A DNA stretch of 64,000 nucleotides from Terebella lapidaria. Lineage: Eukaryota > Annelida > Polychaeta > Terebellida > Terebellidae. Location: positions 26,348,165 through 26,412,164 of the forward strand of contig OX424564.1 in the NCBI GenBank assembly GCA_949152475.1, read 5' to 3'. The position numbers and the translations under genes were made by a program. This document shows, piece by piece, positions 1 through 10,413 of the stretch (within the stretch, counting starts at the first letter, position 1; every line of letters begins with the position of its first letter). The notes beneath the pieces were generated by a model that worked only from the letters and a program-made list of their open reading frames with translations, had not been told where the DNA came from and searched no databases.

Positions 1-813
1 GAGGGCGCTCGATCTCTTTTGGCAGACATGTTAAATTTAATTCGTTTTCTTGGTCTCCATCTTTCTTCTCTTTGTATCTTGTCATCAGGATGGTAACTGC
101 TTTCTTCTGACCCATTTTCACTCTCTATGCCAGAAGGTGCTCGATGTCTCTTGGCCGACCTGTGAAATTTTGTTCGTTTCCTTGCCCTTCTGATAGCCCT
201 CCCTTGTCCTTCTGATAGTCCGGTATCGTCACTTGCCTGGCAATCTTCCTCCTGGTCACATTCCGACACCCCAGAACGTCGCTACCCTGGGAGTCTATCT
301 CTTGGCCTTCTGATAGTCCGGTATGGTCACTTGCCTCGCAATCTTCCTCCTGGTCACATTCCGACACTCCAGAACGATCGCTTCCCTGGGAGTCTATCTC
401 TTGGCCTTCTGATAGTCCGGTATGGTCACTTGCCTGGCAATCCTCCTCCTGGTCACATTCCGACACTCCAGAACGGTTGCTTCCCTGGGAGTCTATCTCT
501 TGGCCTTCTGATAGTCCGGTATCGCAACTTGCCTGGCAATCCTCCTCCTGGTCACATTCCGACACTCCAGAACGGTCGCTTCCCTGGGAGCCTATCTCTT
601 GGCCTTCTGATAGTCCGGTATCGTCACTTGCCTGGCAATCCTCCTCCTGGTCACATTCCGACACTCCAGAATGGTCGCTTCCCTGGGCGTCTATCTCTTG
701 GCCATCTGATAGTCCGGTATGGTCACTTGCCTCGCAATCCTCCTCCTGGTCACATTCCGACACTCCGGAATGGTCGTCTTGTAGTTTGTCACTATCATGT
801 TCTGGTGTCTGGA
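1..813 (-). CDS. Last visible exon of a minus-strand repeat-exon gene (acidic repeat protein, partial)
   Basis: I do not recognise the family. On the minus strand a good acceptor (TTCTGTTAACAG) precedes an exon that opens in phase 1 with VQTPEHDSDKLQDD, the same opening as the upstream exon array (VQTPD or VHTPD). It then runs into about six copies of a 33-residue acidic repeat rich in D, E, S, G and Q, with core GVSECDQEEDC and GLSEGQEI. Near position 278 one base is missing relative to the other repeat units (CGTCGC where the others have CGATCGC or CGGTCGC). Read literally, the frame shifts there and stops at about 125. The original frame stays open from about 277 to the window edge and encodes a basic tail with two related modules, RKRTKFHRSAKRHRAP and RKRIKFNMSAKRDRAP. 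I infer that the true product is acidic repeats followed by a basic, possibly nuclear, tail. The gene is incomplete at this edge. Confidence 0.55.
200..795. repeat. 99-bp coding minisatellite, about 6 units
   Basis: The shared phrase CTTGGCC(T/A)TCTG recurs at 301, 400, 499, 598 and 697, an exact 99-bp period (33 codons), so copy-number change keeps the reading frame. Units differ by a few substitutions, and the most 3' unit (gene sense) carries the one-base deletion near 278. Confidence 0.9.
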
Positions 814-1372
814 CTGTTAACAGAAACACACAAACTTCACATTTCCCGCATTAAATTCAACTGAATTTACGAAGTCCAGAATTAATTCCAATTTAGAGCT
901 ATTTTTCTACGCATAGTCAAGAATCTGAACCACAAAACAAGTGTAGCGATTTTACGATTGATTGATGGTTATTTGGTGCCGTGGGTGGTTGGTTGTGTTG
1001 TTGTTGTTATTTTCTCTCGTTGTGTTTATTTTTCGTATAGTCTTTTTGTAGTACCTCTCGTCTCTGTGTCCGAACGCTATAGACAATTAATGGTGAGACG
1101 TCCGCAATTCCATAGTATTTCTCTGGTTAGAGAAAAGTGCTGAAGACATATTAATTCAGAGACACGGGTTTTATTACCAAATACGACAAGTTACTCACTC
1201 ACAAAATATATGAAATGTTTCCCCAAATTACACAGTGACCAGATTTAGACTAAGTCACCGGGCTTTACAATACTAAGAGGTTACACCGGGTCCAGGTTTA
1301 GACTAAGACCCTGCTTTTAACGTTAGGCATCAGAACTAGCGTCAGTCTCTTCCTACGCGAAGTCCATGCAGA
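814..1372. other. Intron-like AT-rich sequence
   Basis: The first 150 bases resemble the intron part of the exon-duplication unit seen at 2.7-4.1 kb (GCATAGTC.AGAATC..AACCACAAAAC). The rest has no exon, ORF or repeat that I can support. Confidence 0.5.
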
Positions 1373-2345
1373 GGTGAAGGTTCCCTGGCTCCGCAATTCT
1401 TCCGTCTCCGGAGGTAGGTACTTGCGAAGTCTGTCCCGCCGTCTTCCGCGGAGGTGTCGCCGGTGCGGAGGTCCTCACTTCTGCGGAGGTCCTCTGTCTC
1501 TGCGGAGGTCTTCCGCACTGCGGAGGTCCTCTCTCTGCGGAGGTCTTCCGCGCTGCGGAGGTTCCGTGGCTCCGCAGAGGTCCCTCGTCCTTGCGGAGGG
1601 TCCTCCGCACGTCTGCTTCACCTCCCTCTTCCGCGGGTGCGGAGGGTCGTCGCCTGCGGAGACTGGGTGTCTCCGCACGTCAGGAAATTTCCCTCGCCAC
1701 CTCCGCGAGTGCGGAGTATCGTCAGAGACTTCCTTCACAAGTCCGCGGCTGCGGAGGTTCGTCTATTGCGGAGACGGAGTGTCTCCGCACATCAGGGGAC
1801 GTCCCTCACAGGTCCACGGGTTGCGGAGGTTCACCAGAGACTTCCCTCACGCTTGCACCACTGTGCAAGAAGAGATCGCCGCCTTGCCGTCAGCTGTAAG
1901 TCAAGAGGGCCGGGGTTCATATATTGAAGGGACGTTGGACCGGATTCATACGATTGACATCATCTGGGACCCACACCCTTCCCTGTAACATTTCCCATAC
2001 ATGGAGTCTGGGGCTCCGCACTGCGGAGGTCAAGATGTGCGGAGGTACGGAAAACTCTAAGTCCTCTCCCTCGCCTGTCCAAGGAGGACAGGACCGTCTC
2101 AGGGTGATGTGTCTCCTCTGGTACCTTGCCCCGACTGACTCCCAGAGAGCTGTGGCTGCCTCCTTATATTGGGCTCTCCACCGGAAGCTGTTCTGCGCAT
2201 GTGCATGCCTGGTCTTCCGCAAGCACGTGGCTGATCCTCCGCAAGCACGTGGCCGATCCTCCGCATGCACGTGGTCGAACCTCCGCAAGAACGTGATCAC
2301 TCCTCCGCGGGTGGTTTTGCGGAGGAGGACGGTGGTTTTGTGAGT
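1373..2345. repeat. GC-rich island built of GCGGAGG / CCTCCGC words
   Basis: The sequence switches abruptly from AT-rich to GC-rich and is filled with the 7-mer GCGGAGG and its complement in both orientations, in irregular spacing. It sits in the intron between the exon array and the repeat exon. ORFs on both strands here are repeat-derived. It could be an unclassified mobile element, since its base composition is unlike its neighbours, but I see no clear terminal repeats. Confidence 0.6.
2214..2314. repeat. 22-bp tandem repeat with E-box palindromes
   Basis: Units begin at 2214, 2236, 2258 and 2280, with a partial at 2302. Each starts C(C/T)TCCGCA and three contain CACGTG, the canonical bHLH E-box core. 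Whether any factor binds is unknown. Confidence 0.8.
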
Positions 2346-2401
2346 TCGTTATACAAGCATTAATTAAATTACACATAGTTCGGACTGCGCTGGACGGTCA
2401 C

Positions 2402-2495
2402 CTTCTTGTGGTTTGTTGTTGAATTTCTGAACTGCGGCGAATGGTACGGGCTGTGCTGGAGGGTAAGTTGATACACCGTCATTGACAGAGCCTCG
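2402..2495 (-). pseudogene. Truncated copy of the array exon
   Basis: The 3' half of the array exon is recognisable (ending AAACCACAAGAAG before a GTGACC donor), but the 5' half with the VQTPD coding start and its acceptor is missing. It probably cannot be spliced in as a normal exon. Confidence 0.6.
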
Positions 2496-2529
2496 GTCGC
2501 ACATAGTTCAGACTGTGACAGACAATCAC

Positions 2530-2673
2530 CTTGTTGTGTTTCGAGTTTCTGGCCTGCCCCGGACGGTATGGGCTGCGCCGGTCCGTCTGTTGGCGATTGG
2601 TCATTGTTGGAGGCTCTGTTCTCTGTCGAGCAGCCCCCTTGTGGCTCGTCACAGCCAGGATCTGGTGTTTGGA
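2530..2673 (-). CDS. Array exon A (phase 1-1, 48 codons)
   Basis: Minus strand: acceptor CTTTTTTACAG, donor CAACAAG/GTGATT. The frame is open, beginning VQTPDPGCDEPQGGCSTE and ending SGAGQKLETQQ. Both boundaries are phase 1, so inclusion or skipping keeps the frame. Most similar to exon B. Confidence 0.65.
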
Positions 2674-2835
2674 CTGTAAAAAAGATGTAAAAAAATGTAA
2701 TAAATTCAACACGAACACAATATCCCTATTTAATCACACTTCAGAGCCCATTGTCTCTGCACATAGTTCAAAATTCAAACCACAAAACCTGCAGGCAATA
2801 AATCACATGTCGTTCAGACTGTGACAGACAGTCAC

Positions 2836-2985
2836 CTTCTTGTGGTTTGTTGTTGAGTTTCTGGCCTGCACCAGACGGCAAGGTCTGCGCCAGTCTGTCA
2901 GTTGGTGAATGATCATAGTCGGATGCTCTGTGCTCTGTCGAGCAGCCCCCTCGTGTCTCATCACATTCAGAATCTGGTGTTTGGA
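2836..2985 (-). CDS. Array exon B (phase 1-1, 50 codons)
   Basis: Open frame with VQTPDSECDETRGGCSTEHR near the start and a C-terminal SGAGQKLNNKPQE. Donor GAAG/GTGACT. Acidic, Cys-containing, no recognised domain. Confidence 0.65.
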
Positions 2986-3137
2986 CTGTTTCAACAAAAG
3001 AAAAAACGTATTTCAACAGAAACACAATATATATATTTAATCACTCTTCAGAGCTGTTGTCTCTGCACATAGTTCAAAATTCAAACCACAAAACTTGCAG
3101 GCAATAAATCATACATGGTTCAGACTATGACCGTCAC

Positions 3138-3287
3138 TTTGTTGTTGTTTGTTGTCGAGTTCCAGGCCCGTTGCAGAAGGTACGGGCTGCGTCAGCTCAT
3201 CAACTGGTGGTTTGTCATCGTTGGAGGCCCTGTGCTCTGTCAAGCAGTCCCCTTGTGTATCGTCACACCCAGGATCTGGTGTATGGA
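3138..3287 (-). CDS. Array exon C (phase 1-1, 50 codons)
   Basis: Begins VHTPDPGCDDTQGDCLTE and ends ATGLELDNKQQQ. The donor is AAA/GTGACG, weaker than the AAG/GTGACT of its neighbours. The frame is open and the length is a multiple of three. Confidence 0.6.
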
Positions 3288-3458
3288 CTGTATTTTAAAA
3301 AAAAAAATATTAAAACGTGATATATTGAACAGAATCACTATGTCCTTATTTAATTTCACTTCCTACGCTGTTTTCTTCGCATACTGTAGTTCAATATTCA
3401 AGCCACAAAACCTGTATGCAATAAATCACACATGGTTCAGACTATGACAGACAGTCAC

Positions 3459-3605
3459 CTTGTTGTTTGTTGTCGAATTCCTGGCCTGCTCCAGGCGGCA
3501 AGGGCTGCGCCAACTCGTCAACTGGTGGATTGTCATTGTCGGAAGCTCTGTGCTCTGTCAAGCAGTCCCCTTGTGTATCGTCACACTCAGAATCTGGTGT
3601 ATGGA
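3459..3605 (-). CDS. Array exon D (phase 1-1, 49 codons)
   Basis: Begins VHTPDSECDDTQGDCLTE and ends PGAGQEFDNKQQ. Acceptor (T)AAAAAACAG, donor CAAG/GTGACT. Closest relative is exon E. Confidence 0.65.
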
Positions 3606-3777
3606 CTGTTTTTTAAAGAAAAAACACATGAAAACGTGATATATTGAACGGAATCACTATGTCCTTATTTAATTTCACTTCAACCCCTGTTTTCTTCACA
3701 TACTGTAGTTCAATATTCACGCCACAAAACCTGTATGTAATAAATCACACATGGTTCAGACTATGACAGACAGTCAC

Positions 3778-3924
3778 CTTGTTGTTTGTTGTCGAGGTCC
3801 TGGCCTGTTCCAGGCGGCAAGGGCTGCGCCAGCTCGTCAACTGGTGGATTGTCATTGTCGGAAGCCCTGTGCTCTGTCAAGCAGTCCCCTCGTGTATTGC
3901 CACAGTCAGGATCTGGTGTATGGA
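3778..3924 (-). CDS. Array exon E (open, but acceptor AG mutated to AA)
   Basis: The coding part is intact (VHTPDPDCGNTRGDCLTE to TGQDLDNKQQ, 147 bp, phase 1-1). The acceptor dinucleotide present in all intact siblings (CAG/TCC) reads CAA/TCC here, a single C-to-T change on the plus strand at about 3925-3926. It is probably skipped, or uses a cryptic site. Skipping would keep the frame. Confidence 0.5.
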
Positions 3925-4083
3925 TTGTTTATAAAAAAAACACACATGAAAACGTGATATTGAACAGAATCACTATGTCCTTATTTAATTTCACTTCAGA
4001 ACCGCTGTTTTCTGCACATACTGTAGTTCAATATTCAAGCCAAAAAACTTGCAATCACACATGGTTCAGACTATGACCGTCAC

Positions 4084-4230
4084 CTTGTTGCTTGTTGTCG
4101 AGTTCCTGGCCTGTTGCAGAAGGTACGGGCTGCGTAAGCTCATCAACTAGTGGATTGTCATTGTGAGAGGCCCTGTGTTCTGTCGAGCAGTCCCCTTGCA
4201 GCTCGTCACAGCTATGATCTGGTGTGTGGA
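4084..4230 (-). CDS. Array exon F (phase 1-1, 49 codons)
   Basis: Begins VHTPDHSCDELQGDCSTE and ends ATGQELDNKQQ. Acceptor TTTTGTTAAAACAG, donor CAAG/GTGACG. The gap to the next upstream exon is longer (about 0.9 kb) than the 150-170 bp introns within the array. Confidence 0.65.
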
Positions 4231-4260
4231 CTGTTTTAACAAAAGCACATAAAAATGTGA

Positions 4261-5034
4261 CGTCGTGTTTAAATTCAAGAGAATCACAAGGTCCATATTG
4301 ATTCGATACTTTTTGGTCGCCAAAAACCGCGTGTATACCCTTGAGGCCCTATCATCCCTGTTGGCCAATATATGTTAAATCAGAAGGAATATCACTGCTT
4401 TGGTGTTGGTACCAGTTGGAATTGGTAATGATTCAAGCCTTTTTATTCCACGCAGTAATACTCGTAACAACTGAACTATTTGTAAACTTATTCCTTACTG
4501 AATATTCTCCAGAGAAGCTTGTCACAACATAGGAATAAGAAATCCAATCCCTAACATTACAAGTGTAGAATATGAAATCCAATCCCTAACATCTACATCT
4601 ACATTAGCTGATAATGAATGTTTCAACTGTGGTAATATGTTACCAATATCAACTGATCGATATTATGACTACATGTATAAAACCATCAGCTCTATACGTG
4701 GACACACATTCAGATGTTTTTTTGGTTTTGAAATTGCAAAAACAGGATGATCACACACCTCAAACTTTGTTTCAATATGTTGACTCATGAACTCACAATA
4801 GGTTTCGTGTCTAAGCACTGCTCAACATGCCTATTCCATAGCTTTGTCCCTATGGCAACAAAAATCGATAAGTATCATGCTCTTACCATAAGACATGAAT
4901 GATTTTATAGGAATCAGTTCAGATTTGCAACCTTTAGAGTGCTCACAAGAAAATTTTTACTCTAGACGCGGCGACGCGACGATCGCATATCCATACTATT
5001 CACAGAACTTTGTTCGGGGGATATAATTACACTT
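4261..5034. other. Intron or intergenic, nothing supported
   Basis: AT-rich sequence without a recognisable exon. It separates exon G from the compact part of the array. Confidence 0.4.
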
Positions 5035-5127
5035 TTGAGTTATTTTTTCCACGCATAGTTCAATATTTAAACCATAGAACACGAGGGCAATGAATCACAC
5101 ATGATACAGATTGAGCCAGAAAGTCAC

Positions 5128-5262
5128 CTTGTTCTGGCTTGCTGTTGGGCTTCTGGCCTGCAAAGGACGGCACGAAGTGCACCGGCCGGTCAGTTGTTGT
5201 ACTATTGTTGTTGCAGCCTCTAAATTCTTGTGCTCGAGGTTCTTCGCAGTCGCCCCGATGTA
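5128..5262 (-). CDS. Array exon G (diverged upstream copy, 45 codons)
   Basis: A more diverged member: acceptor TTTGACTCCCAG, donor AACAAG/GTGACT, open phase 1-1 frame starting VHRGDCEEPRAQEF and ending AGQKPNSKPEQ. The flanking intron at 5035-5125 also matches the duplication unit. I could not find exons further upstream, so the gene's 5' end is unresolved. Confidence 0.5.
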
Positions 5263-6600
5263 CTGGGAGTCAAAGAACACAGCAAGATTAATGTAATCCA
5301 TTCAAATTCAACAGAATACACAGAAATCATAGTAAATTCCACTTTAAATCGGTCTTTTTATCTGCATAATTATTTGCATATATAAGGCCATAAAAATTTT
5401 AGGGCATACTTTCTGGCATCAAAACATTATTTTCAGCATTACTAAATCATAACGATGAGACTTGCTCCATTGAATGACAGGGACAATACTTTTTTTACAC
5501 TTACAAGCCCAGCTGAAGTCATTTTCGAATGCTTTTCTGGTTTCTAGTTTCCTTTTCAGCATATCTGCAATACACATGAAGAAACGAATATTAAGACATA
5601 CATTTAATCAGTCAGAAATATTTCGAAACCATATTCTGAAAGTCCTGATAATGAAACACTGTTGTCAGGACACTTTGATATATTATTTGTTTGCGTAACA
5701 TGAATGCTTAGGATGATCACGATGATATTTTTTTCATTAATCAAAACAAACAAGGTGAAACTAAATAAAAACAGTAACATCGCCATAATTTGAGATATCA
5801 AGTGAAACACATGTGCAGAATATACATAGCATACTGGAAAGTCTACTGTTTTTCTCAGAATGTACTAACCTAATTCAAGTTCAAATCGAAGCGATGTTAC
5901 TCATTGCATATAATGAAGTCAATCAGAACCAACAACTTAATTCTAAAATTGTACCTCTGCCTTTCTCAAAAAAAGAAAGGTTTTTTGTGTTCCAACTGAG
6001 TGTATTTGAAGCTTTTACTGTAAAACTGTTGTAGGGCAGTGAAATAACAATATAATATTAAAAATAGCTTTATGTGATAAAACCAATATATCATTCGTAA
6101 AGTATACTCTAGGTACCCAAGAAAAACATTTACTTGAACTCACTTTGCATCGTCCGACTTGCAGTAGACTGTGACAGTATCAGCTGATCTTTCTTTCACT
6201 TCCACTGGCCAGAATATGTTTCGGAGCCCAGGGAGGCGACTCCAGATTAATAAATCTGAGAAAGGATAGATACCATGTATCACCAGTAAATGACGTAAAT
6301 CTCCTCGATCAACCTGAACTTTATTGTGTCAGTGTCATTTCAGCAATATATCAATTCTCACAGCAGTAGCAAATATTTTACACCCACTGTGGTTTAACGA
6401 TTATGATTTGATTGCCCGGTATTGTTATGCCTGGCTTGGACCAGTGTTTTTAACTGAATTGCATACTGCAGCACACTTACCACTTTTCCCATCCATGATA
6501 AAGATATCTGAAATAAACCAAACTCCTAATTAATAATCTTAAATCTAAAAAAATTTCAAAATACTGGACATAAAACGTTACACATTTTCAATAAATCCAA
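5263..6600. other. AT-rich non-coding stretch
   Basis: Only short random frames. I see no conserved motif, repeat or splice chain. Confidence 0.4.
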
Positions 6601-6611
6601 GTAACCTCGAA

Positions 6612-7700
6612 CATCATGGACACAAGTTGGTCTGTACTGTGGTCATTTTACACCCCAGACTCATGGACACTGGACCCCACACATCATGATGGACACAAGT
6701 CAGTCTGTACTGGGTTTATTACACCCCAGACCCATGGACACTGGACCCCACACATCACGGAAACAAGTCAGTCTTACTGGGGTCATTACACCCCAGACTC
6801 ATGGACACTGGACCCCACACATCATGGACACAAGTCAGTCTGTACTGGGGTCATTACACACCAGACCCATGACCACTGGACCCCACACATCATGGACACA
6901 AGTCAGTCTGTACGTCCGTCATTAAACCCCAGACTCATGGACACTGGACCCCACACATCATGGACACAAGTCAGTCTGTACTGGGGTCATTACATCCCAG
7001 ACTCATGGACACTGAACCCCACACATCATGGACACAAGTCAGTCTTACTGGGGTCATTACATCCCAGACTCATGGACACTGGACCCCACACATCATGGAC
7101 ACAAGTCAGTCTTACTGGGGTCATTACACCCCAGACTCATGGACACTGGACCCCACACATCATGGACACAAGTCAGTCTTACTGGGGTCATTACATCCCA
7201 GACTCATGGACACTGAACCCCACACATCATGGACACGAGTCAGTCTGTACTGGGGTCAGTACACTCCAGACCCATGGACACACTGGACTCCACACATCAT
7301 AGACACAAGTCAGTCTGTACTGGGGTCATTACACCTCAGACTCTTGGACAACGAACCCCACACATCATGGACACGTTGGTCTGTACTGGAGTCATTACAC
7401 CCCAGAATCATGGACACTGGACCCCACACATCATGGACACAAGTCAGTCTGTATTTTTGGGGTCATTACACCCCAGACTCGTGGACACTGGACCAGAAGC
7501 ATCATGGACACGTCGGTCTGTACTGGGGTCATTACATCCCAGACCCATGGACACTGGACCCCACACATCTGAACACATGTCAGCCTGTACTGGGGTTAAT
7601 TACATCCCAGACTCATGGACAGTGAACCCCACACATCATGGAAACAAAGTCAGCCTGAACTGGGGTCATTACACCCCAGATTTATGGACAATGAACCCCA
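6612..7700. repeat. 68-bp minisatellite, about 16 units
   Basis: Units start with ATCATGGACACAAGTCAG and contain GGGGTCATTACA and CATGGACACTGGACCCC. Consecutive starts at 6821, 6889, 6957, 7025 and 7092 give 67-68 bp spacing. The array decays after about 7560. Long overlapping ORFs here in two or three frames are repeat artefacts. Confidence 0.92.
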
Positions 7701-7759
7701 CGTATCATGGATATAGTTCAGTCGGCATTTCTATCAGCTACACTTTAGTCACCCGGGGA

Positions 7760-9119
7760 TAAATCTCCCCAGAGTTATGGATAAGGAATCCCACACATCT
7801 TGACTGGAGGAATTGCTTGAAAGTTTCAAGATGTCACAAAAATGGGGCATGTTTAATACATATCTGCAATTGCCAGTTGGCAGCACTGTTTTTTTAGGGT
7901 AAACATGACGTCACTATTATGTTTTTCTGACGTTATCAATATAACGTAATTTAACTGCCATCATTCACGTCATTGTTTTTTTACGCTTTTTGTTAAGTGA
8001 TTCGGCGCCAAAAATTAATTCCAATTACAATGCTGCCACCTGTTGAATGTGTATACGACAAGTCCCATTGGCATGGCAGTGTATTCCAAATAGAGTTGTC
8101 TGATTGTTCCCTAAACGTTCCTCCTGTGAATACTAGTAGGTGATCATTGAAGGAACCTGATAACAAAAATATGCCACGAAATGCCAGTATTGTTTGAACT
8201 TTTCCCAAATCTTTTTCTATTAAATTTTTTGATTTACTTTCTTCCATCTGACATTAAACAGGTCTACATATCAACTCATGTATCACGATCCAGTCTAGAT
8301 TGGCTTAGCCTAAGAAATATGCTGGCAAACACGCTTGTAAAATATAGATTTTACTGTGCACAGCGCTGCTATGCTGTACATCGCTGTGCAGACTCGATGG
8401 CTGGCAGCTAGCCGGAAAAAGTCACTCATGTGTTTGGGGCATGTTCATCATTCAATGCATCCCAAAGTGTGCTGTGACTCTGTTGCAGCTACCTTGTAGT
8501 GACATTGCCACAGTTTTAGTTATGCGATTTCAATTGGAAAATTCATACAAAGAACGTTTTCTTCATTTTCACATGTATTTTGAGTTTTTGTCGACATCAG
8601 ATTCTGTCATGTTTATTCGTTAGGCCTACAGCACTGTTCACAGGAAATCTACTGTACAGCAATTAATTTTAGCTGATATGTAATTTCACAGATTCGTCAT
8701 TCCCAATTATGCATCGACATTAAAATAGGCGAAATGGATGCCTACCACTAATAGTGTCAATATAGCTAAACGTTATTAGATCTAATTGACACTACTTTGT
8801 GGACTTTTGCGCTTTTTTCTCATTTTTTTTAAACAGACTCATACTACAGATACTTTAAGTCTAACCCCAACGGTTTTACAATAGATATATTTGAATCTAA
8901 CTTCTACTAAATTTCGATTTTGATCTGGTAAATCTATCCTCCCTCTGCCAAAAAATTGTCATTCATAATTATAATGGATCTAGATCTACAGGTCTTTATT
9001 GTGTGGCGTTCTACTAACGGCCACAAATGCTAGCCCCTGTCATCACCAGATCTAATCATAAAGTAACGATCAACTGATCATGCCATCTGTCCTAGATTCA
9101 ACACATCTAAAAAATTCGC
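7760..9119. other. AT-rich intergenic, nothing supported
   Basis: Short frames only. TAGATCTA-type words are common near 8.75-9.05 kb but form no clear structure. Confidence 0.4.
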
Positions 9120-9535
9120 TATAGTCGGCGTCTGTGAGCGGTGTTTTTTTTTCGCGATTATTCCGTCAAATATTCGTATATTGGTAGGAGTGTTATTTTA
9201 TACTCGCCTAATAGGGTATATATTTTCGGAGAGATTGGTGGGTAAACAAAAAAGTTTGCCCATTTGGCCTATATATAACGAAATAGGAAAACGTCAAAAC
9301 GTTATCTATAGAAATGCTACGGCGATCATGGGTGGTCCACGGCCGATTTCACCAGATTTTTACTATGGACGAGATAGGCCAACCTTTTTGCTTCGCATCC
9401 AATCTTCTCGAAAATGCATCCTTAGTTAGGCGGTCATAAGATAACATACCCGTCTAAATTCCATCGGATTATCTCAAATATTGACTGAGTAATCGCCGAA
9501 AAACCACCGCTCACAGACCAATGACGCCGACTATA
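9120..9535. mobile_element. MITE with TATAGTCGGCGTC termini
   Basis: The left end TATAGTCGGCGTC..TGTGAGCGGTG is repeated inverted at the right end, where CACCGCTCACAG and GACGCCGACTATA are visible. Inner arms also pair (CGCGATTA near 9154 with TAATCGCCG near 9490). About 416 bp, no coding capacity. The TA-flanked ends suggest a Tc1/mariner-type MITE, but the target duplication is not certain. Confidence 0.75.
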
Positions 9536-10358
9536 AGTATAACCCGAGTCCCGACTCACAGTTACACTCAGAACAAAAACTAGAACTGCTGATACGAAGG
9601 TTGGATATCAGTCTTGATTGATGATCGAACGGTTAGGTTTCATTTGCATTTGCATTGCAAGGCCTGAAAACACTGTTGGCGAATTTTACAATGCGGCGAA
9701 TTTAGGACGGGACGGTTGGCCAGACATGCACACTGATGCGTGGTCGCCATCTTGTGCTGATTTGAATCAACGGCGCCGCCGGGAGGCGAGACTAACTGTC
9801 CAACTTCGCAACCGCATTACGCAAATATTCTGGCTGATTAAACCGATTGCACTAACGATCAGTTCAGCTGGAACCAAAAAAACACTGCAGAGACATGATT
9901 AAATTGAGGAAGATTCTACTTACGTTCGACTCGGCAAAATTTCAATCCGCGCCCTTCCTCAAGAATTTCAGTCACGTGATCAAGGTCAGCGCATCTAATT
10001 AACCCATTTATAATAGGTCATTTCGAAATGGATAGCTTTCTGGTGGTAGTTAGAATGTGCTTAAAACATAAATAGTCCATTTGATGAATAAACTGATCAA
10101 TTTGTGCAACAGTATTGCTCTATCGCACGAATATAACGAACGAAGCCCGTGAAAATAGAGGCTATGGAGGTTTGAGATTAACAACCGACAATTCGGTTGT
10201 CGCTCGATAACGCATTCTTTTCTGATAAAATATACTCTATGGTTTCGTAGCTGCTTTATTTCAATGTGAAATAGAAAACAACAGCAATTCTTGGTTGTGC
10301 GAAGTATTGTTCTTCTCACGTGTTAAATTTCCTATCTCCAGCGAAGCCCTTTATCCCC
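9536..10358. other. Intergenic, one unassigned ORF region
   Basis: A 94-codon frame at 9618-9902 matches nothing I know and has no splice context. I see nothing else supportable. Confidence 0.3.
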
Positions 10359-10413
10359 AAAATAGCCCCTAAACACACTTTTACTCATAAAAAGTGGGTT
10401 TAGGGGCTATTTT
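10359..10413. repeat. Short near-perfect hairpin
   Basis: AAAATAGCCCCTAAAC pairs with GTTTAGGGGCTATTTT, with further pairing of ACTTTT and AAAAGT around a very small loop. CCCCTAAACCC recurs at 10430 and in the repeat at 34.3 kb. Confidence 0.8.

Larger units (their letters stand above)
2390..4260 (-). repeat. Tandem exon-plus-intron duplication, unit about 310 bp
   Basis: Five full copies and one truncated copy, each a 144-150 bp exon plus a 152-172 bp intron. Introns share CATAGTTCAA, CCACAAAAC and GCAATAAATCACA landmarks, so intron and exon were duplicated together. Older edge copies lie near 0.85-0.95 kb and 5.04-5.3 kb. Confidence 0.9.

Noticed and set aside
331-864. Plus-strand ORFs of 125 and 177 codons
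   Set aside because: Antisense shadows of the minus-strand 99-bp coding repeat, which has an acceptor site and phase agreement with upstream exons.
1353-2376. ORFs of 70-204 codons in the GC-rich island
   Set aside because: Low stop density comes from GC-rich repeated words; frames overlap on both strands and show no domain.
6616-7762. Overlapping plus-strand ORFs of 177-228 codons
   Set aside because: They follow the 68-bp minisatellite in several frames and change frame with unit length.
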